Of a stretch of 64,000 bases of DNA, positions 25,265 to 35,195 are shown one piece after another; within the stretch, counting starts at the first letter, position 1, and the number at the start of each line of letters is the position of its first letter. Origin of the DNA: Polycladomyces abyssicola (lineage in GTDB: Bacteria > Bacillota > Bacilli > Thermoactinomycetales > JIR-001); the NCBI RefSeq assembly GCF_018326425.1, contig NZ_AP024601.1:1724001-1788000 (forward strand), written 5' to 3'. The notes under the pieces were generated by a model that saw only the letters and a program-made list of their open reading frames with translations, had not been told where the DNA came from and searched no databases. A program made the translations under genes and the position numbers.

Positions 25265-27130
25265 TCACATCACCCGCTTAAACATCTTTTCGATTTCATA
25301 GGTGGAAAAATGCACAAGAATCGGTCGGCCATGCGGACAGGTGAACGGATTGTCGCATGCCCCCAACTCCTCGAGCAAGTGTTCCATCTCCTCCCGACGC
25401 AGGTGGCGGTTGGCCTTGATCGCCGCTTTGCACGCCATCAGCTTGGCACTGGCGTCCCGGAGGCGAACCGTATCCACTCGACCGTGTTCCTTGAGCCAAT
25501 CCACGATCTCACGGATGATCGACTCCTCCTGTCCTTCTGGAAACCAACGCGGATGGGAACGTACGAGAAACGTGGTTCCTCCGAAAGGTTCCACTTCCAA
25601 TCCGAGCGCGCGTAAATCGTCCAGCTTGCTTCGGATCGTTTCCGCCTCGGACAGCGTACATTCCACCGTCATCGGCACCAACAGGGGCTGTTGTTCGGGA
25701 TCGGTTTCTTTCATGCGGCGAAGAAAGCGCTCATAGTAAATCCGTTCATGCGCCGCATGTTGATCGATCAGATAGAAACCGTCTTCCGACTGCGCCACAA
25801 TATAGGTGCCGTGCACTTGCGTCAATGGTTCCATCATCGGAAAACGGGATTTCTCCTCCGGCTCCTGCACAGGGACAGGCGACTTCTGTGGTGTTTCCTG
25901 TGATGGGATCGGATCCGGGGCTGTCGCTTGCTCAGGCAAAACGTGGGAAACGGGTTCCGTCTTCTCCTGCCGGACGGAAGACGGTTCGTATACCCGGTCT
26001 TCCCTCACCGGGCGCGACAATGACGGATACCCTTCCGATTCGGACCGTCCAGCGGGGCGGTCAAAGGACAACCGTTCCTGCACTACTTGTGTTTTTTTCA
26101 CCGTCGGTCCATTCGGTTTCTTCTCCACTTTGGGGACAAGTACCTGCCGGTGCAATGCCTGGTGAACCGACTGCACGATCAGGTCGTACAGCGTTTTTTC
26201 CTTGCTGATGCGTACTTCCAGCTTGGCGGGATGTACATTGACATCCACCAGTTTGGGATCCGTCTCCACGCACAGCACACCGATCGGATAACGCCCTACC
26301 GGCAACAGCGTGTCATACGCTTGTAATACCGCCTGTACCAATGGAACACTGCGGATATAGCGTCCGTTCAGAATGATGGACAAATATGAGCGATTGGACC
26401 GGGTCACCTCGGGACGGGCCACCAACCCCGTCAGGCGGAAATCCGGATCTTCCGCTTCGAGCGGCACCATGTGGGATGCCACTTGCTTGCCATACAAGGC
26501 ATGGATGACGTGTATCAGTTTCCCGTCACCGGGTGTCCGGAACAATTCGCGTTGGTTATGGCGAAGCGAAAATGCCCGATTCGGATGTGCCAACGCCAAC
26601 CGGCCAATCACATCGGCTACGTGACTAACCTCAGTGTTGACGGTTTTCAGGTATTTCAAACGAGCCGGCGTATTGTAAAACAGATCTTCCACCCACACAT
26701 CCGTTCCACGGGAACGGGACGTTTCCTCAATCGAGACCGTTTCGCCCCCTTCCAGCTTGAGCCGGATGGCGGGTTGGTCCGACCCATCCTGGGTGGTCAG
26801 TGTCAGTCGGGATACGGAGGCAATACTGGGCAGTGCCTCTCCGCGAAAACCCAATGTGCGGATGGCAAACAGATCCCGCTCTCGGCGAATCTTGCTTGTG
26901 GCATGCCGGGCGAAAGCCAGTTGCGCGTCCTCCCGGTCCATACCGCAACCGTTGTCGGAAACGCGGATCGAGCGGATACCACCTTCCTCCAACTGAACCG
27001 CGATCCGATCCGCATCCGCATCGATGGCGTTTTCCACCAACTCTTTCACCACGGAAGCCGGCCGCTCCACCACTTCTCCCGCTGCGATCTGGTTGGCCAA
27101 ATGATCGTCCAAAATGCGGATTTTTCCCAT
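25265..27130 (-). CDS. mutL: DNA mismatch repair protein MutL
   Basis: A 621-residue GHKL ATPase that links MutS to strand excision. N-terminal ATP motifs: VVKELVENAIDADADRI, DNGCGM and GFRGEALPSIASVSRLTL. After a variable linker (about 340-430, Pro/Glu-rich) comes the C-terminal endonuclease domain with LIDQHAAHERIYYERF and TCPHGRPILVHFS, the metal-binding motifs of nicking MutL proteins found in bacteria without MutH. ATG 27130 is 12 bases after the mutS stop. Confidence 0.97.
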   Translation of the reverse strand: MGKIRILDDHLANQIAAGEVVERPASVVKELVENAIDADADRIAVQLEEGGIRSIRVSDNGCGMDREDAQLAFARHATSKIRRERDLFAIRTLGFRGEALPSIASVSRLTLTTQDGSDQPAIRLKLEGGETVSIEETSRSRGTDVWVEDLFYNTPARLKYLKTVNTEVSHVADVIGRLALAHPNRAFSLRHNQRELFRTPGDGKLIHVIHALYGKQVASHMVPLEAEDPDFRLTGLVARPEVTRSNRSYLSIILNGRYIRSVPLVQAVLQAYDTLLPVGRYPIGVLCVETDPKLVDVNVHPAKLEVRISKEKTLYDLIVQSVHQALHRQVLVPKVEKKPNGPTVKKTQVVQERLSFDRPAGRSESEGYPSLSRPVREDRVYEPSSVRQEKTEPVSHVLPEQATAPDPIPSQETPQKSPVPVQEPEEKSRFPMMEPLTQVHGTYIVAQSEDGFYLIDQHAAHERIYYERFLRRMKETDPEQQPLLVPMTVECTLSEAETIRSKLDDLRALGLEVEPFGGTTFLVRSHPRWFPEGQEESIIREIVDWLKEHGRVDTVRLRDASAKLMACKAAIKANRHLRREEMEHLLEELGACDNPFTCPHGRPILVHFSTYEIEKMFKRVM

Positions 27131-27142
27131 CCTCGGCCCTCC

Positions 27143-29767
27143 CTAAACCCGACTGGATTTCAGTCGTTGTTGCAGACGGTGAATCAACTGCATCGCATCC
27201 AAGGGGGTGGAGCCCATCAGATCCCACTCGGCAAGCTCCTTCAGCACTTCCCGCTCCGTTTCTCCCAAGGCCGGTTCGGGGGCCTTTTCCGTTTGCGCCT
27301 CCGGTTCGGGCACCGCAGGAAACAACTCTAACTGCTGAACCGCGGCGGCTGTTTCCGCCTGTCCTTCCAGCTCGTCCAAAATCACTTTGGCCCGTTGGAT
27401 CACTTCCTTCGGTAATCCGGCCAACTCAGCCACCTGGATCCCGTAACTGCGGTCAGCACGTCCCGGTTCGATCCGGTGGAGGAAGACCACTTTTCCGTCC
27501 TTTTCCACGCATCGGGCGTGCACATTCACCACCCGGGGAAGCGTTTCCTCCAACCGGGTCAACTCATGATAGTGCGTGGAGAACAGGGTTTTTGCCCCCA
27601 CATGATCATGAATGTATTCCACGATCGCATGTGCAAGGGACATGCCGTCATATGTAGAGGTACCGCGTCCCACTTCGTCCAGCAGGATCAAACTTTGTTT
27701 TGTCGCCTGGGTCAGCGCCTGACACGTCTCCGCCATCTCCACCATAAACGTGCTCCTGCCCCCGACCAGATCGTCCGCTGCACCAATCCGCGTGAAGATC
27801 CGGTCTACGATGGGGATTTCCGCCCGCTTCGCAGGAACGAAACTGCCGATTTGCGCCATCACCGTGATCAGGGCCACCTGGCGCATATAGGTGCTCTTTC
27901 CGGCCATGTTGGGACCGGTGATCAGCAAGATCTGCCGGTCTTCCGGATTCATCTCCGTATCGTTGGCCACGAACGGCTCTTCCCGGTTGGCCGCTTCCAC
28001 CACCGGGTGCCGCCCCGCTTCGATCCGCAAGCGGCCGTCTGTACGGATGACCGGACGGACATACCGATAACGGTCAGCCACGGCGGCAAGTGACTGCAAC
28101 GCATCCAACCGCGCCACTTGTTCGGCGAGCGTTTGCAGCCGCGGAATTTGCCGGGCCACCTGTTCGCGGACCTCGGTGAACAGCTGGTACTCCAGTTCGA
28201 CCGATTTTTCTTCCGCTTCCAGGATTAGCTGTTCCTTTTCCTTCAGCTCCGGCGTGATGAACCGCTCGGCGTTGGCCAAGGTCTGCTTCCGTACATATCG
28301 ACCTTCCGGCAAATGGCGGAGATTGGCCTTGGTCACCTCGATATAGTAACCAAATACCTTGTTGTAACCCACTTTGAGCGACTTGATGCCCGTCGCTTCC
28401 CGCTCGCGACGCTCCAACTGGGTGATCCAATTCTTCCCTTCCCTTTGCGCCGTCCGCAACCGATCCAAATAGGGATGGTAACCTTCCCGGATCAAGCCGC
28501 CCTCTTTGACCGAAACCGGGGGATCATCCTCAATCGCCTTGGCGATCAGCTCCGCCACATCGGGGCACACATCCATGTGTTCCCCCATCATCCGAAGCGG
28601 TGGGCAATCCATCCGAGCCAACACCTGCTGCAGTGCGGGAAGCGCCTCCAGTGAACGGCGAAGCGCTTGTAAATCCCGGGCATTGGCCGAACCGTACGCG
28701 ATCCGGGCGGCTAACCGCTCCAGATCATACACTTCCTTCAATCGTTCCCGGACTTCCTCCAACAACAACAGATCGTCCAGAAACGCTTGTACCGCATCCT
28801 GCCGTTCCTCGATCGCCTCTTTGTTCACCAAAGGCTTGTCCAACCATTGGCGCAACATCCGACTCCCCATCGCGGTCGCCGTCTGGTCCAACAACCAGAG
28901 CAACGATCCTTGACGCCGACCGTCTTTCAACGTAGCGGTCAGCTCCAGATTGCGCCGGGCCGCTTCGTCCAGAATCATGAACTGACGGGCATCATATCGT
29001 CGAACCCGATTGAGGTGGCGCAGTGATCGTTTCTGCGTATCCTGTAGATAGCGAAGCAGCATGCCGCCCGCCCGGACCAGGAGCGCTGTTGTGAAGACCT
29101 CTTTTGCTGAAGGAAATTGTTGGGCTAATGCCGCCTCCAGTTCACCAGTGGCTCCCAGTTTCTCCTCACTCATCGGGGTGAACAAACATCCCAGCCGCAT
29201 GCTAAGCCGCTTTTGAAAATGACGGTTCCCCGCCAATGCGGGGTCGAGCAGCACTTCCTTGGGGCGGTACGCGCTGGTTTCATCCATCAACCGGTCCAGC
29301 GTCCCTTCCAGCTGGGTCACGTACCATTCGCCGGTCGAAAGATCCCCGGCCGCCAACGCATGCGCACGGCCGTCGGTAGCGAGTGCCACCAAAAAGTTGT
29401 TTTCTTTGTCGGCCAGCATTTTTTCCTCAATGACAGTGCCCGGCGTGATCACTCGAACCACTTCGCGCTTGACCACGCCTTTGGCCGCTTTGGGGTCTTC
29501 CACCTGTTCACAGATAGCGACTTTGTATCCTTTTTCGATCAAACGCTCGATATACGCCTCAGCGGAATGATACGGTACACCGCACATCGGCACCCGTTCT
29601 TTCCCGCCGTCGCGTGAGGTCAGCGTAATTTCCAGCTCCTCGGCTGCTTTTATCGCATCCTCAAAAAACATCTCGTAAAAATCGCCCAAACGGAAAAATA
29701 AAAAGGCATCCGGATACTCTGCCTTAATCGATAAGTACTGTTCCATCATCGGCGTATATTTGGCCAA
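27143..29767 (-). CDS. mutS: DNA mismatch repair protein MutS
   Basis: An 874-residue mismatch sensor. The mismatch-contact Phe-x-Glu is in FFRLGDFYEMFFEDAI (about residues 23-38), the ATPase Walker A is ITGPNMAGKSTYMRQVALIT, Walker B is SLILLDEVGRGTSTYDG and the conserved SLAHAIVEYIHDHVGAKTLF and STHYHELTRLE follow. The start is TTG 29767, nine bases after GGAGGG. It is the first gene of the mutS-mutL-methyltransferase-miaA-hfq operon, with a sigma-A promoter directly upstream. Confidence 0.97.
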   Translation of the reverse strand: MAKYTPMMEQYLSIKAEYPDAFLFFRLGDFYEMFFEDAIKAAEELEITLTSRDGGKERVPMCGVPYHSAEAYIERLIEKGYKVAICEQVEDPKAAKGVVKREVVRVITPGTVIEEKMLADKENNFLVALATDGRAHALAAGDLSTGEWYVTQLEGTLDRLMDETSAYRPKEVLLDPALAGNRHFQKRLSMRLGCLFTPMSEEKLGATGELEAALAQQFPSAKEVFTTALLVRAGGMLLRYLQDTQKRSLRHLNRVRRYDARQFMILDEAARRNLELTATLKDGRRQGSLLWLLDQTATAMGSRMLRQWLDKPLVNKEAIEERQDAVQAFLDDLLLLEEVRERLKEVYDLERLAARIAYGSANARDLQALRRSLEALPALQQVLARMDCPPLRMMGEHMDVCPDVAELIAKAIEDDPPVSVKEGGLIREGYHPYLDRLRTAQREGKNWITQLERREREATGIKSLKVGYNKVFGYYIEVTKANLRHLPEGRYVRKQTLANAERFITPELKEKEQLILEAEEKSVELEYQLFTEVREQVARQIPRLQTLAEQVARLDALQSLAAVADRYRYVRPVIRTDGRLRIEAGRHPVVEAANREEPFVANDTEMNPEDRQILLITGPNMAGKSTYMRQVALITVMAQIGSFVPAKRAEIPIVDRIFTRIGAADDLVGGRSTFMVEMAETCQALTQATKQSLILLDEVGRGTSTYDGMSLAHAIVEYIHDHVGAKTLFSTHYHELTRLEETLPRVVNVHARCVEKDGKVVFLHRIEPGRADRSYGIQVAELAGLPKEVIQRAKVILDELEGQAETAAAVQQLELFPAVPEPEAQTEKAPEPALGETEREVLKELAEWDLMGSTPLDAMQLIHRLQQRLKSSRV

Positions 29768-29814
29768 AACAGGACACCCTCCGAACCGTAAAAGTCGTTT
29801 GTTTCGTACGGTCT

Positions 29815-29843
29815 ATTGTAACACTCCCCAACGGACCGAACAA
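29815..29843 (-). promoter_or_regulatory. mutS sigma-A promoter
   Basis: TTGTTC (29838-29843), a 17-base spacer and TACAAT (29815-29820) on the minus strand, about 50 bases before the mutS start. Confidence 0.7.
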
Positions 29844-29894
29844 CCGTGCCTGTTTCGTCCTGATCAAAAACGTCGGATAACCGGAAACACCTCA

Positions 29895-31298
29895 TCACCT
29901 GGCGGTCTTCCGGGGGCCCCGGTAGGGAGGGATGTTCCAAACCTTGCGAATGTCTTTTTGTTCATCCCATGTTTTTCCAGACATCAGATACTCGTAAAAT
30001 GGATCCAAAAACTTCGCATAACCAGGGTATTCACTTAATCCGCGCAAATCCTCCCACAATGTTTTCACCAGCGGTTGGATGTCGGTTTTGATACCTTGAT
30101 AATACGCCCGTTGCACGGACAATCTTTTGAGCGGTTCTGACTGCAGATAGGGATAGCGGGAAGCAATCAGTTGCGCAGCCGCAATCACCCCTTTGGTCAC
30201 GGTGGGTGAAATCAGCCAACTGGGCAATGTCCGGTATTCGAAACCACCGTGGAATTGATGACGAAAATCTCCCAGATAACCATATTTCGGCCGTCTTTTG
30301 ACACCATTGGGGTCCTCCACCAACACCAACGGCAACGCCAAATAGTTGTCCAACGCTCTGAGCAGTTTGAAATTGAGCACAATGCCGCTGAAATGGATAT
30401 GACCGCCCAACGGATAACCGGCACACGGCAATCCACCGGCCAACCACACGACATTGGCCGTCTTCACTTTTTTGGCAGCCGTAATCAACCCCTGGTAAAT
30501 CCGCACCACCAGTGTGCGCGGCTCGGGTGTGGGTTGTGGACGAATCTCCACCAACGGTTTATTGGCACGATTCTGCCCGTGCCAGATCTCATCGCATCCC
30601 ACCTTGCCGAAACGGGGGAAATATTGAGACGCCAACGCCAGTTGCCCACTGGCATGTTTCATGATAAACTCGGGGTCTGCTCCCAACATGACGGATTCGG
30701 GCTTGACCGCGGTTTCTCCTAATTTTTGGACGTATCTGTAAATCTCGTGAACAAACACATCCTCCATTTGGGTATTTAACCTCGGATCGGGAATCACGTC
30801 CACCACAACCAATTTTCTGCCCGGCAGCGTCCCCACTTTGACGACACCGTAATCCAATCCCAGCGCATACAAGGAACGCACAGCCAATTGCTGAACCTTC
30901 TTGACTTCCCGATTTTTTTCTCCCAAGGGCACGCGTTCGTATGTAACGCGTTGGGGATTTTTTTCCTGCGCCAACCAGACCGAGCTGCCTTTGGATCGAT
31001 ACATCAACGGTGTTTCCGTTTGAAAGACGACCACTATATATTGCCTGAGCAGCCGCATACGGGCAGTGGCGAAGGAGATACCGTGTAACTTCAAAACCCC
31101 TGTTTTGATTTCCCTTTTGCGGATGCGTTCCACTACATTCTCGTCATTCAGTACCAACATCGATTCGGAAAACGCAATCGGTTCATTCGAAAGTTCAAAT
31201 CGAATCGATGGGGAAAGAACCCGTTCTGCGGAAATCGCTTCACTCCGAATCCACTGCTTATCATCACATTGTCTACATGGAAGAGTGAGGGAACTCAT
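29895..31298 (-). CDS. Amidoligase-like protein (phiEco32-type COOH-NH2 ligase family)
   Basis: A 467-residue protein. The C-terminal half carries the marks of the glutamine-synthetase-fold COOH-NH2 ligases: VMLGADPEFIMKHASGQLAL, PLVEIRPQPTPEP and CAGYPLGGHIHFSGIVL, which would place ATP/metal-binding Glu and His residues in the active site. The N-terminal 150 residues (zinc-like CRQC near residue 8, then YRSKGSSVWLAQEK) are not recognised. Such enzymes are predicted to join a carboxylate to an amine, forming peptide-like tags; the substrate is unknown. ATG 31298 follows AAAGGGGAAAGG; the longer frame to 31445 is not protein-like and overlaps cotE. It lies between mutS and cotE, which hints at a spore role. 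Confidence 0.75.
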   Translation of the reverse strand: MSSLTLPCRQCDDKQWIRSEAISAERVLSPSIRFELSNEPIAFSESMLVLNDENVVERIRKREIKTGVLKLHGISFATARMRLLRQYIVVVFQTETPLMYRSKGSSVWLAQEKNPQRVTYERVPLGEKNREVKKVQQLAVRSLYALGLDYGVVKVGTLPGRKLVVVDVIPDPRLNTQMEDVFVHEIYRYVQKLGETAVKPESVMLGADPEFIMKHASGQLALASQYFPRFGKVGCDEIWHGQNRANKPLVEIRPQPTPEPRTLVVRIYQGLITAAKKVKTANVVWLAGGLPCAGYPLGGHIHFSGIVLNFKLLRALDNYLALPLVLVEDPNGVKRRPKYGYLGDFRHQFHGGFEYRTLPSWLISPTVTKGVIAAAQLIASRYPYLQSEPLKRLSVQRAYYQGIKTDIQPLVKTLWEDLRGLSEYPGYAKFLDPFYEYLMSGKTWDEQKDIRKVWNIPPYRGPRKTAR

Positions 31299-31373
31299 CG
31301 CCTTTCCCCTTTCGCTTTTTCCAACTTCGCATACACTGATATGGTATGAAGCACCTGGGTGACAGGTCAGTGG

Positions 31374-31401
31374 AAAAAAACAAAAAAGGGGCAAAAGCCC
31401 C
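31374..31401 (-). terminator. cotE terminator
   Basis: GGGGC (31397-31401 complement) and GCCCC (31388-31392 complement) form a short stem followed by six or more T residues on the minus strand. A second GC hairpin (GAGGGGG/CCCCCTC, about 31411-31433) precedes it. Confidence 0.7.
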
Positions 31402-31441
31402 CTCAACAACAAAGAGGGGGACTTTCCCCCTCCGGATCGGT

Positions 31442-32017
31442 TCAATCCAGATCGTCGATGACCAAATCGGGATCCAAATCGTCAAAGTCCTGCACATCCG
31501 CTTCCAGCGAGGATGGTCCATACTCCTTGTCTTCCAGGTCTTCATAATCGTGGGGATAGCAGGCGACGCAAATTTTGGTCTCCCCCGTCACTTCTACGAG
31601 AAACTCCCGTTCCACCCGTACCAAGACGGAATCTTCGCTGGAAGCGATCGTTGCCTCGATGCAATTGGGAGATTGCGTGGCAACCGCATTCACGCTGATC
31701 GTATCTTCCCGCAGATTACGGTCGTAGAAGTTAAGCGGCACCTGATCGACATACCGAACCGTCTCCTTGGCCACATCCGTTTTGGTATTGCCTTTGGTGG
31801 CATACCAGATGTTAATGTCGTAGTTTCCCATGACCTCGACAACCTCACCCACACGGTGCGCTTCATATGAATGATTGATAATCCAAGCACCCAAAATGTT
31901 GGAGATATTGTCCGGCGGGCGGATGGCGTGCGTTGCCTGGGAGAACTTACGACCCCTGCCGCAGATAGCTTTGGTGATGATTTGGCGATATTGCACGTCT
32001 CTATCTGTTTTTGCCAT
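31442..32017 (-). CDS. cotE: Outer spore coat morphogenetic protein CotE
   Basis: A 191-residue protein that builds the outer spore coat. The family body is clear: YRQIITKAICGRGRKFSQAT, ILGAWIINHSYEAHRVGEVV, VMGNYDINIWYATKGNTKTD, FLVEVTGETKICVACYPHDY, and the acidic C-terminal tail (DVQDFDDLDPDLVIDDLD) that in relatives contacts coat partners. ATG 32017 has GGAGGG seven bases upstream. It probably has its own sporulation promoter, since a terminator separates it from ricA upstream; a CATACACA element about 30 bases before the start is only a weak match to sigma-E/K -10 boxes. Confidence 0.95.
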   Translation of the reverse strand: MAKTDRDVQYRQIITKAICGRGRKFSQATHAIRPPDNISNILGAWIINHSYEAHRVGEVVEVMGNYDINIWYATKGNTKTDVAKETVRYVDQVPLNFYDRNLREDTISVNAVATQSPNCIEATIASSEDSVLVRVEREFLVEVTGETKICVACYPHDYEDLEDKEYGPSSLEADVQDFDDLDPDLVIDDLD

Positions 32018-32080
32018 GTTGCTCCCTCCTCCAAACAATCGTTCAGTACCATGTGTATGCAGGGCAGAAGTCTAGGGTGC

Positions 32081-32109
32081 AAAAAAAAGCCCACGGAAAA
32101 ATCCGTGGG
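32081..32109 (-). terminator. Terminator after ricA
   Basis: CCCACGGA pairs with TCCGTGGG around a short loop (32090-32109), followed on the minus strand by eight T residues. Confidence 0.85.
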
Positions 32110-32119
32110 GAATCGCCGT

Positions 32120-32551
32120 TCAATTGCCTTTACATCCGCATGGGCCTCCGCTACCACAACCACTCCGGGAAACATCTCCGCCCACTTCCACGTCGATTTT
32201 ACGAGAGACCGCATCGGCCAACACTTGCTGAATGGTTTGCAGGAGATCATTCACTTCCACTTGGCTCTGTTGATATTCCCGGACAATCGGCAAATTTTCC
32301 ATCTCTTCCTGCAAGGCTTTCAATTCCTGTTCAAGACGGCGGACATATTCTGTTTTTTGATAGTGCTTGGCATGAACCAACTCTTTTTGTTTTCTTTTGA
32401 TCTCCGCAATTAATCCATTGACACGGGCGCTGTTTTGGATTTGTTTCTCCGCTTGTCGAAACCGGCTGATTTCTTCAGTCTGCTGCAAGCGGCGCCCCAG
32501 CTGGGCCGCCGTTTGCAAAATGGGATGGACATTGTTCAATATGCGATCCAT
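32120..32551 (-). CDS. ricA: RicA (YmcA), subunit of the RNase Y-modulating complex
   Basis: A 143-residue helical protein. In B. subtilis RicA (YmcA) works with RicF (YlbF) and RicT (YaaT) to direct RNase Y processing, competence and sporulation. The helical YlbF/YmcA core is seen (ARVNGLIAEIKRKQKELVHA; ENLPIVREYQQSQVEVNDLL). The C-terminal Cys cluster CGSGGPCGCKGN matches the known use of Cys residues to hold iron-sulfur clusters in that complex. ATG 32551 is two bases after the miaB stop, so the genes are co-translated. Confidence 0.9.
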   Translation of the reverse strand: MDRILNNVHPILQTAAQLGRRLQQTEEISRFRQAEKQIQNSARVNGLIAEIKRKQKELVHAKHYQKTEYVRRLEQELKALQEEMENLPIVREYQQSQVEVNDLLQTIQQVLADAVSRKIDVEVGGDVSRSGCGSGGPCGCKGN

Positions 32552-32552
32552 G

Positions 32553-34031
32553 TCACATCCCCACCTGAGAATAGGCTTCTTCCACCCATACTCCTTTCAG
32601 CGTGTGCGTTTTCGGCTCATCGATCCGAACATGGGCAAATCGGCCGATCAGGTGTTTCGGACCGGTGAAGTTGACCAACTTGTTGGTCCGTGTCCGTCCC
32701 GACAGCACATTGGGATCTTTTTTACTTTCTCCTTCGACCAGCACCTCAACCACTTGGCCGCGGAGTGCTTCGTTTTTCCTGCGGCTGATCTCGTCCTGCA
32801 ACTGGTTGAGCCGCATCAGGCGCTCTTTCTTCACTTCCATCGGCACATCATCTTTCATCTTGGCCGCCGGGGTTCCTTCCCGGGGAGAGTAGATGAACGT
32901 AAACGCCGAATCGAATTCCACTTCACGCACCAGTGACAGCGTTTCTTCGAACTGTTCGTCCGTTTCGCCCGGGAAACCGACGATAATGTCAGTCGTCAAC
33001 GACACATTCGGAATGGCCGCCTTGATTTTGCGAACCAACTCCAGATATTGTTCCCGTGTGTATTTCCGCGCCATCATCTTGAGGATCTCACTGCTGCCTG
33101 ACTGCACCGGCAGATGAATGTGCTCCACCAGGTTGCCGCCTTTGGCCAGCACCTCAATCAGGTGATCATCAAAATCACGCGGATGGCTGGTCGTGAAACG
33201 AACGCGCGGAATGCCGATCTTGCGCACGTCGTCCATCAGGTGGGCGAACGTGTAATGACGATCTTTGAAATCCTTCCCGTACGCGTTGACATTTTGCCCC
33301 AGCAGGGTGACTTCCTGATATCCTTTCCGCGCCAGTTCCCGAATCTCGGCCAATACGTCCTCCGGCCGACGGCTGCGTTCCTTTCCGCGCGTGTAAGGTA
33401 CGATACAATACGTACAGAACTTGTCGCAACCGTACATGATATTGACCCAAGCCTTGAGACCGTCTTCGCGCACCTTGGGCAGGTTTTCGACGATGTCCCC
33501 TTCTTTGGACCAAACTTCCACCACCATCTCCTTGCTGAAGAGCGATTCTTTCAACAAGAAGGGCAGGCGGTGAATATTGTGCGTCCCGAAGATCAGGTCC
33601 ACATAGGGATGCTGGCGCAAAATGCGGTTGACGACACCTTCTTCCTGGGACATGCATCCGCACATGCCCAATACCAGGTCGGGATTTTCCATCTTCAGCG
33701 GTTTCAGCCGGCCGATCTCGCCGAAGACTTTGTCCTCCGCATTTTCGCGGATGGCACAGGTATTGAGCAAAATGACGGAAGCCTGTTCTTCCGACTCCGT
33801 GGGACGATATCCCATCATTTCCAGGATACCCGCGATCGTCTCGCTGTCATGCACGTTCATTTGACAGCCGTAAGTGCGAATCAGATAATATTTTCCTTCG
33901 CCGATACGGCGCATATCTTCCGGTATCTCACCAAACTGAAGCACTTCCACGTCCTGCTTGCCGCGTTTCTTCGCCGCCTTCAGATCCGGCGGAACGAAGT
34001 AACGCTCCCAATCCTTCACTTTTTGGGTCAT
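32553..34031 (-). CDS. miaB: tRNA methylthiotransferase MiaB
   Basis: Radical-SAM enzyme of 492 residues that adds a methylthio group to the i6A37 made by MiaA. The N-terminal MTTase domain has [33 protein letters not shown] and [11 protein letters not shown] (cluster-binding Cys residues); the radical-SAM motif is [20 protein letters not shown] (CxxxCxxC). A C-terminal TRAM domain begins near residue 410. The N-terminal 60 residues are an extension common in Bacillus MiaB. ATG 34031 follows AAAGGTG. It heads miaB-ricA. Confidence 0.96.
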   Translation of the reverse strand: MTQKVKDWERYFVPPDLKAAKKRGKQDVEVLQFGEIPEDMRRIGEGKYYLIRTYGCQMNVHDSETIAGILEMMGYRPTESEEQASVILLNTCAIRENAEDKVFGEIGRLKPLKMENPDLVLGMCGCMSQEEGVVNRILRQHPYVDLIFGTHNIHRLPFLLKESLFSKEMVVEVWSKEGDIVENLPKVREDGLKAWVNIMYGCDKFCTYCIVPYTRGKERSRRPEDVLAEIRELARKGYQEVTLLGQNVNAYGKDFKDRHYTFAHLMDDVRKIGIPRVRFTTSHPRDFDDHLIEVLAKGGNLVEHIHLPVQSGSSEILKMMARKYTREQYLELVRKIKAAIPNVSLTTDIIVGFPGETDEQFEETLSLVREVEFDSAFTFIYSPREGTPAAKMKDDVPMEVKKERLMRLNQLQDEISRRKNEALRGQVVEVLVEGESKKDPNVLSGRTRTNKLVNFTGPKHLIGRFAHVRIDEPKTHTLKGVWVEEAYSQVGM

Positions 34032-34137
34032 GATTTATTCAACACCTTTCTACAGGTGGAAATGACATACCTTTGCAATTTATTAATTATACCCGAACCG
34101 GCAAACCCCTGCAATGCAGGGAGAAATGTGGCAAAAG

Positions 34138-34157
34138 AAAAACGCCCTGAAGGGGCG
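34138..34157 (-). terminator. Terminator of the lipid-kinase operon
   Basis: CGCCC and GGGCG (34143-34157) form a stem followed on the minus strand by five T residues. Confidence 0.65.
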
Positions 34158-34313
34158 GAAGATCGTTGACTTACTCGTCGAATAACGGCCACATTCTTAG
34201 TGTAGCGGCTATTAATTCCGTCGAGTGCGGAGTGGGAGGAAGCCAGCAACGAAAAACTGGACAATCGCAAATGGGGATGAATACCGTCACAAACGTGAAG
34301 CCGTCGAACGCGC

Positions 34314-35195
34314 CTACAGTACTTGCAACGACCGCGGCAACACAGTTACCGTAATCGGGGTTTGGCCGATGACCTCACCGTCTGCGTGAACCAGGAGCGG
34401 TGTTTCAGAGGATACCGTGAACTGCCTGGCGCGTTGAATCTCAATAAACGGATGATCCACATGGGTTCCCCGATATACTGAGGGGAACAGACGCAAAAAG
34501 TTGCGACGAGAGATATCCCTTACGCAACAGATGTCCAACTGACCGTCGTCATCTTTCGCACCCGGACAAATCTGCATTCCTCCCGCATAGTTGGGAATAT
34601 GGGTCGCCGCAATCAACCATACCCGATCCAGATCGTACAAAATGCCGTCCATCGTGACTTGTACATTTACAGGATGAAATCGCGACCATTCTCTCAACAC
34701 ACCGCCCGCATAGACAAACTTTCCGAGGCGTTTCCAGCGCGATTCATTTACGCGTTTGGCCACCGCGGCATCAAAACCGATCCCCATGAAACCGATCATG
34801 AAACGCTCCCCGATCCGCGCCGTGTCCACCGCACGGCTCTTACCGCGCAATACGCGATCCCACGCTTTCAGTGGATCGAGGGGAATGCGATGGGCGACGG
34901 CAAAGTCATTTCCCGAACCGGCCGGAAGATAGCCGAGCGGGACATTCGTACCTACCAATGCGTTGCCCACCTCGTGAACCGTTCCGTCGCCGCCGATGGC
35001 CACCACCGCTTTTACTTGAGGAGAATCCACCGCTTGACGGGACAGCTCGGTCGCGTGACCACGCCCGGTGGTAAAGTATACTCGATACGGGAGCCCCGCC
35101 TGCTTCAGCAACGGGCGTACACGTTCCCATACTTTCCTTCCTTTCCCGTTGCCCGAGACGGGGTTGACGATCATGATGTACACGTCAGGATTCAC
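34314..35195 (-). CDS. Diacylglycerol/lipid kinase family protein
   Basis: A 293-residue DAGK-catalytic-domain protein (YegS/DgkB type). The nucleotide-binding GGDGTVHEVGNALVGTNVPL (about residues 68-87) and LPAGSGNDFAVAHRIPLDP are diagnostic, and the C-terminal beta domain holds GGMQICPGAKDDDGQLDICC and LLVHADGEV. Probable role: phosphorylation of diacylglycerol or a related lipid for recycling into phospholipid. The GTG start overlaps the SDR stop by four bases (GTGA), so it belongs to the aldolase-SDR-kinase operon. The true lipid substrate is unknown. Confidence 0.88.
   Translation of the reverse strand: MNPDVYIMIVNPVSGNGKGRKVWERVRPLLKQAGLPYRVYFTTGRGHATELSRQAVDSPQVKAVVAIGGDGTVHEVGNALVGTNVPLGYLPAGSGNDFAVAHRIPLDPLKAWDRVLRGKSRAVDTARIGERFMIGFMGIGFDAAVAKRVNESRWKRLGKFVYAGGVLREWSRFHPVNVQVTMDGILYDLDRVWLIAATHIPNYAGGMQICPGAKDDDGQLDICCVRDISRRNFLRLFPSVYRGTHVDHPFIEIQRARQFTVSSETPLLVHADGEVIGQTPITVTVLPRSLQVL

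Noticed and set aside
26471-27657. Plus-strand frames of 285 codons opposite mutL and mutS
   Set aside because: Low-complexity Arg/Pro/Ser-rich shadows of mutL/mutS; no start site.
34166-34313. Plus-strand peptide fragment between miaB and the lipid kinase
   Set aside because: The fragment EWEEASNEKLDNRKWG followed by a frame change looks slightly protein-like, but it has no start, is short, and lies where the lipid-kinase transcript leaves its 3' end.
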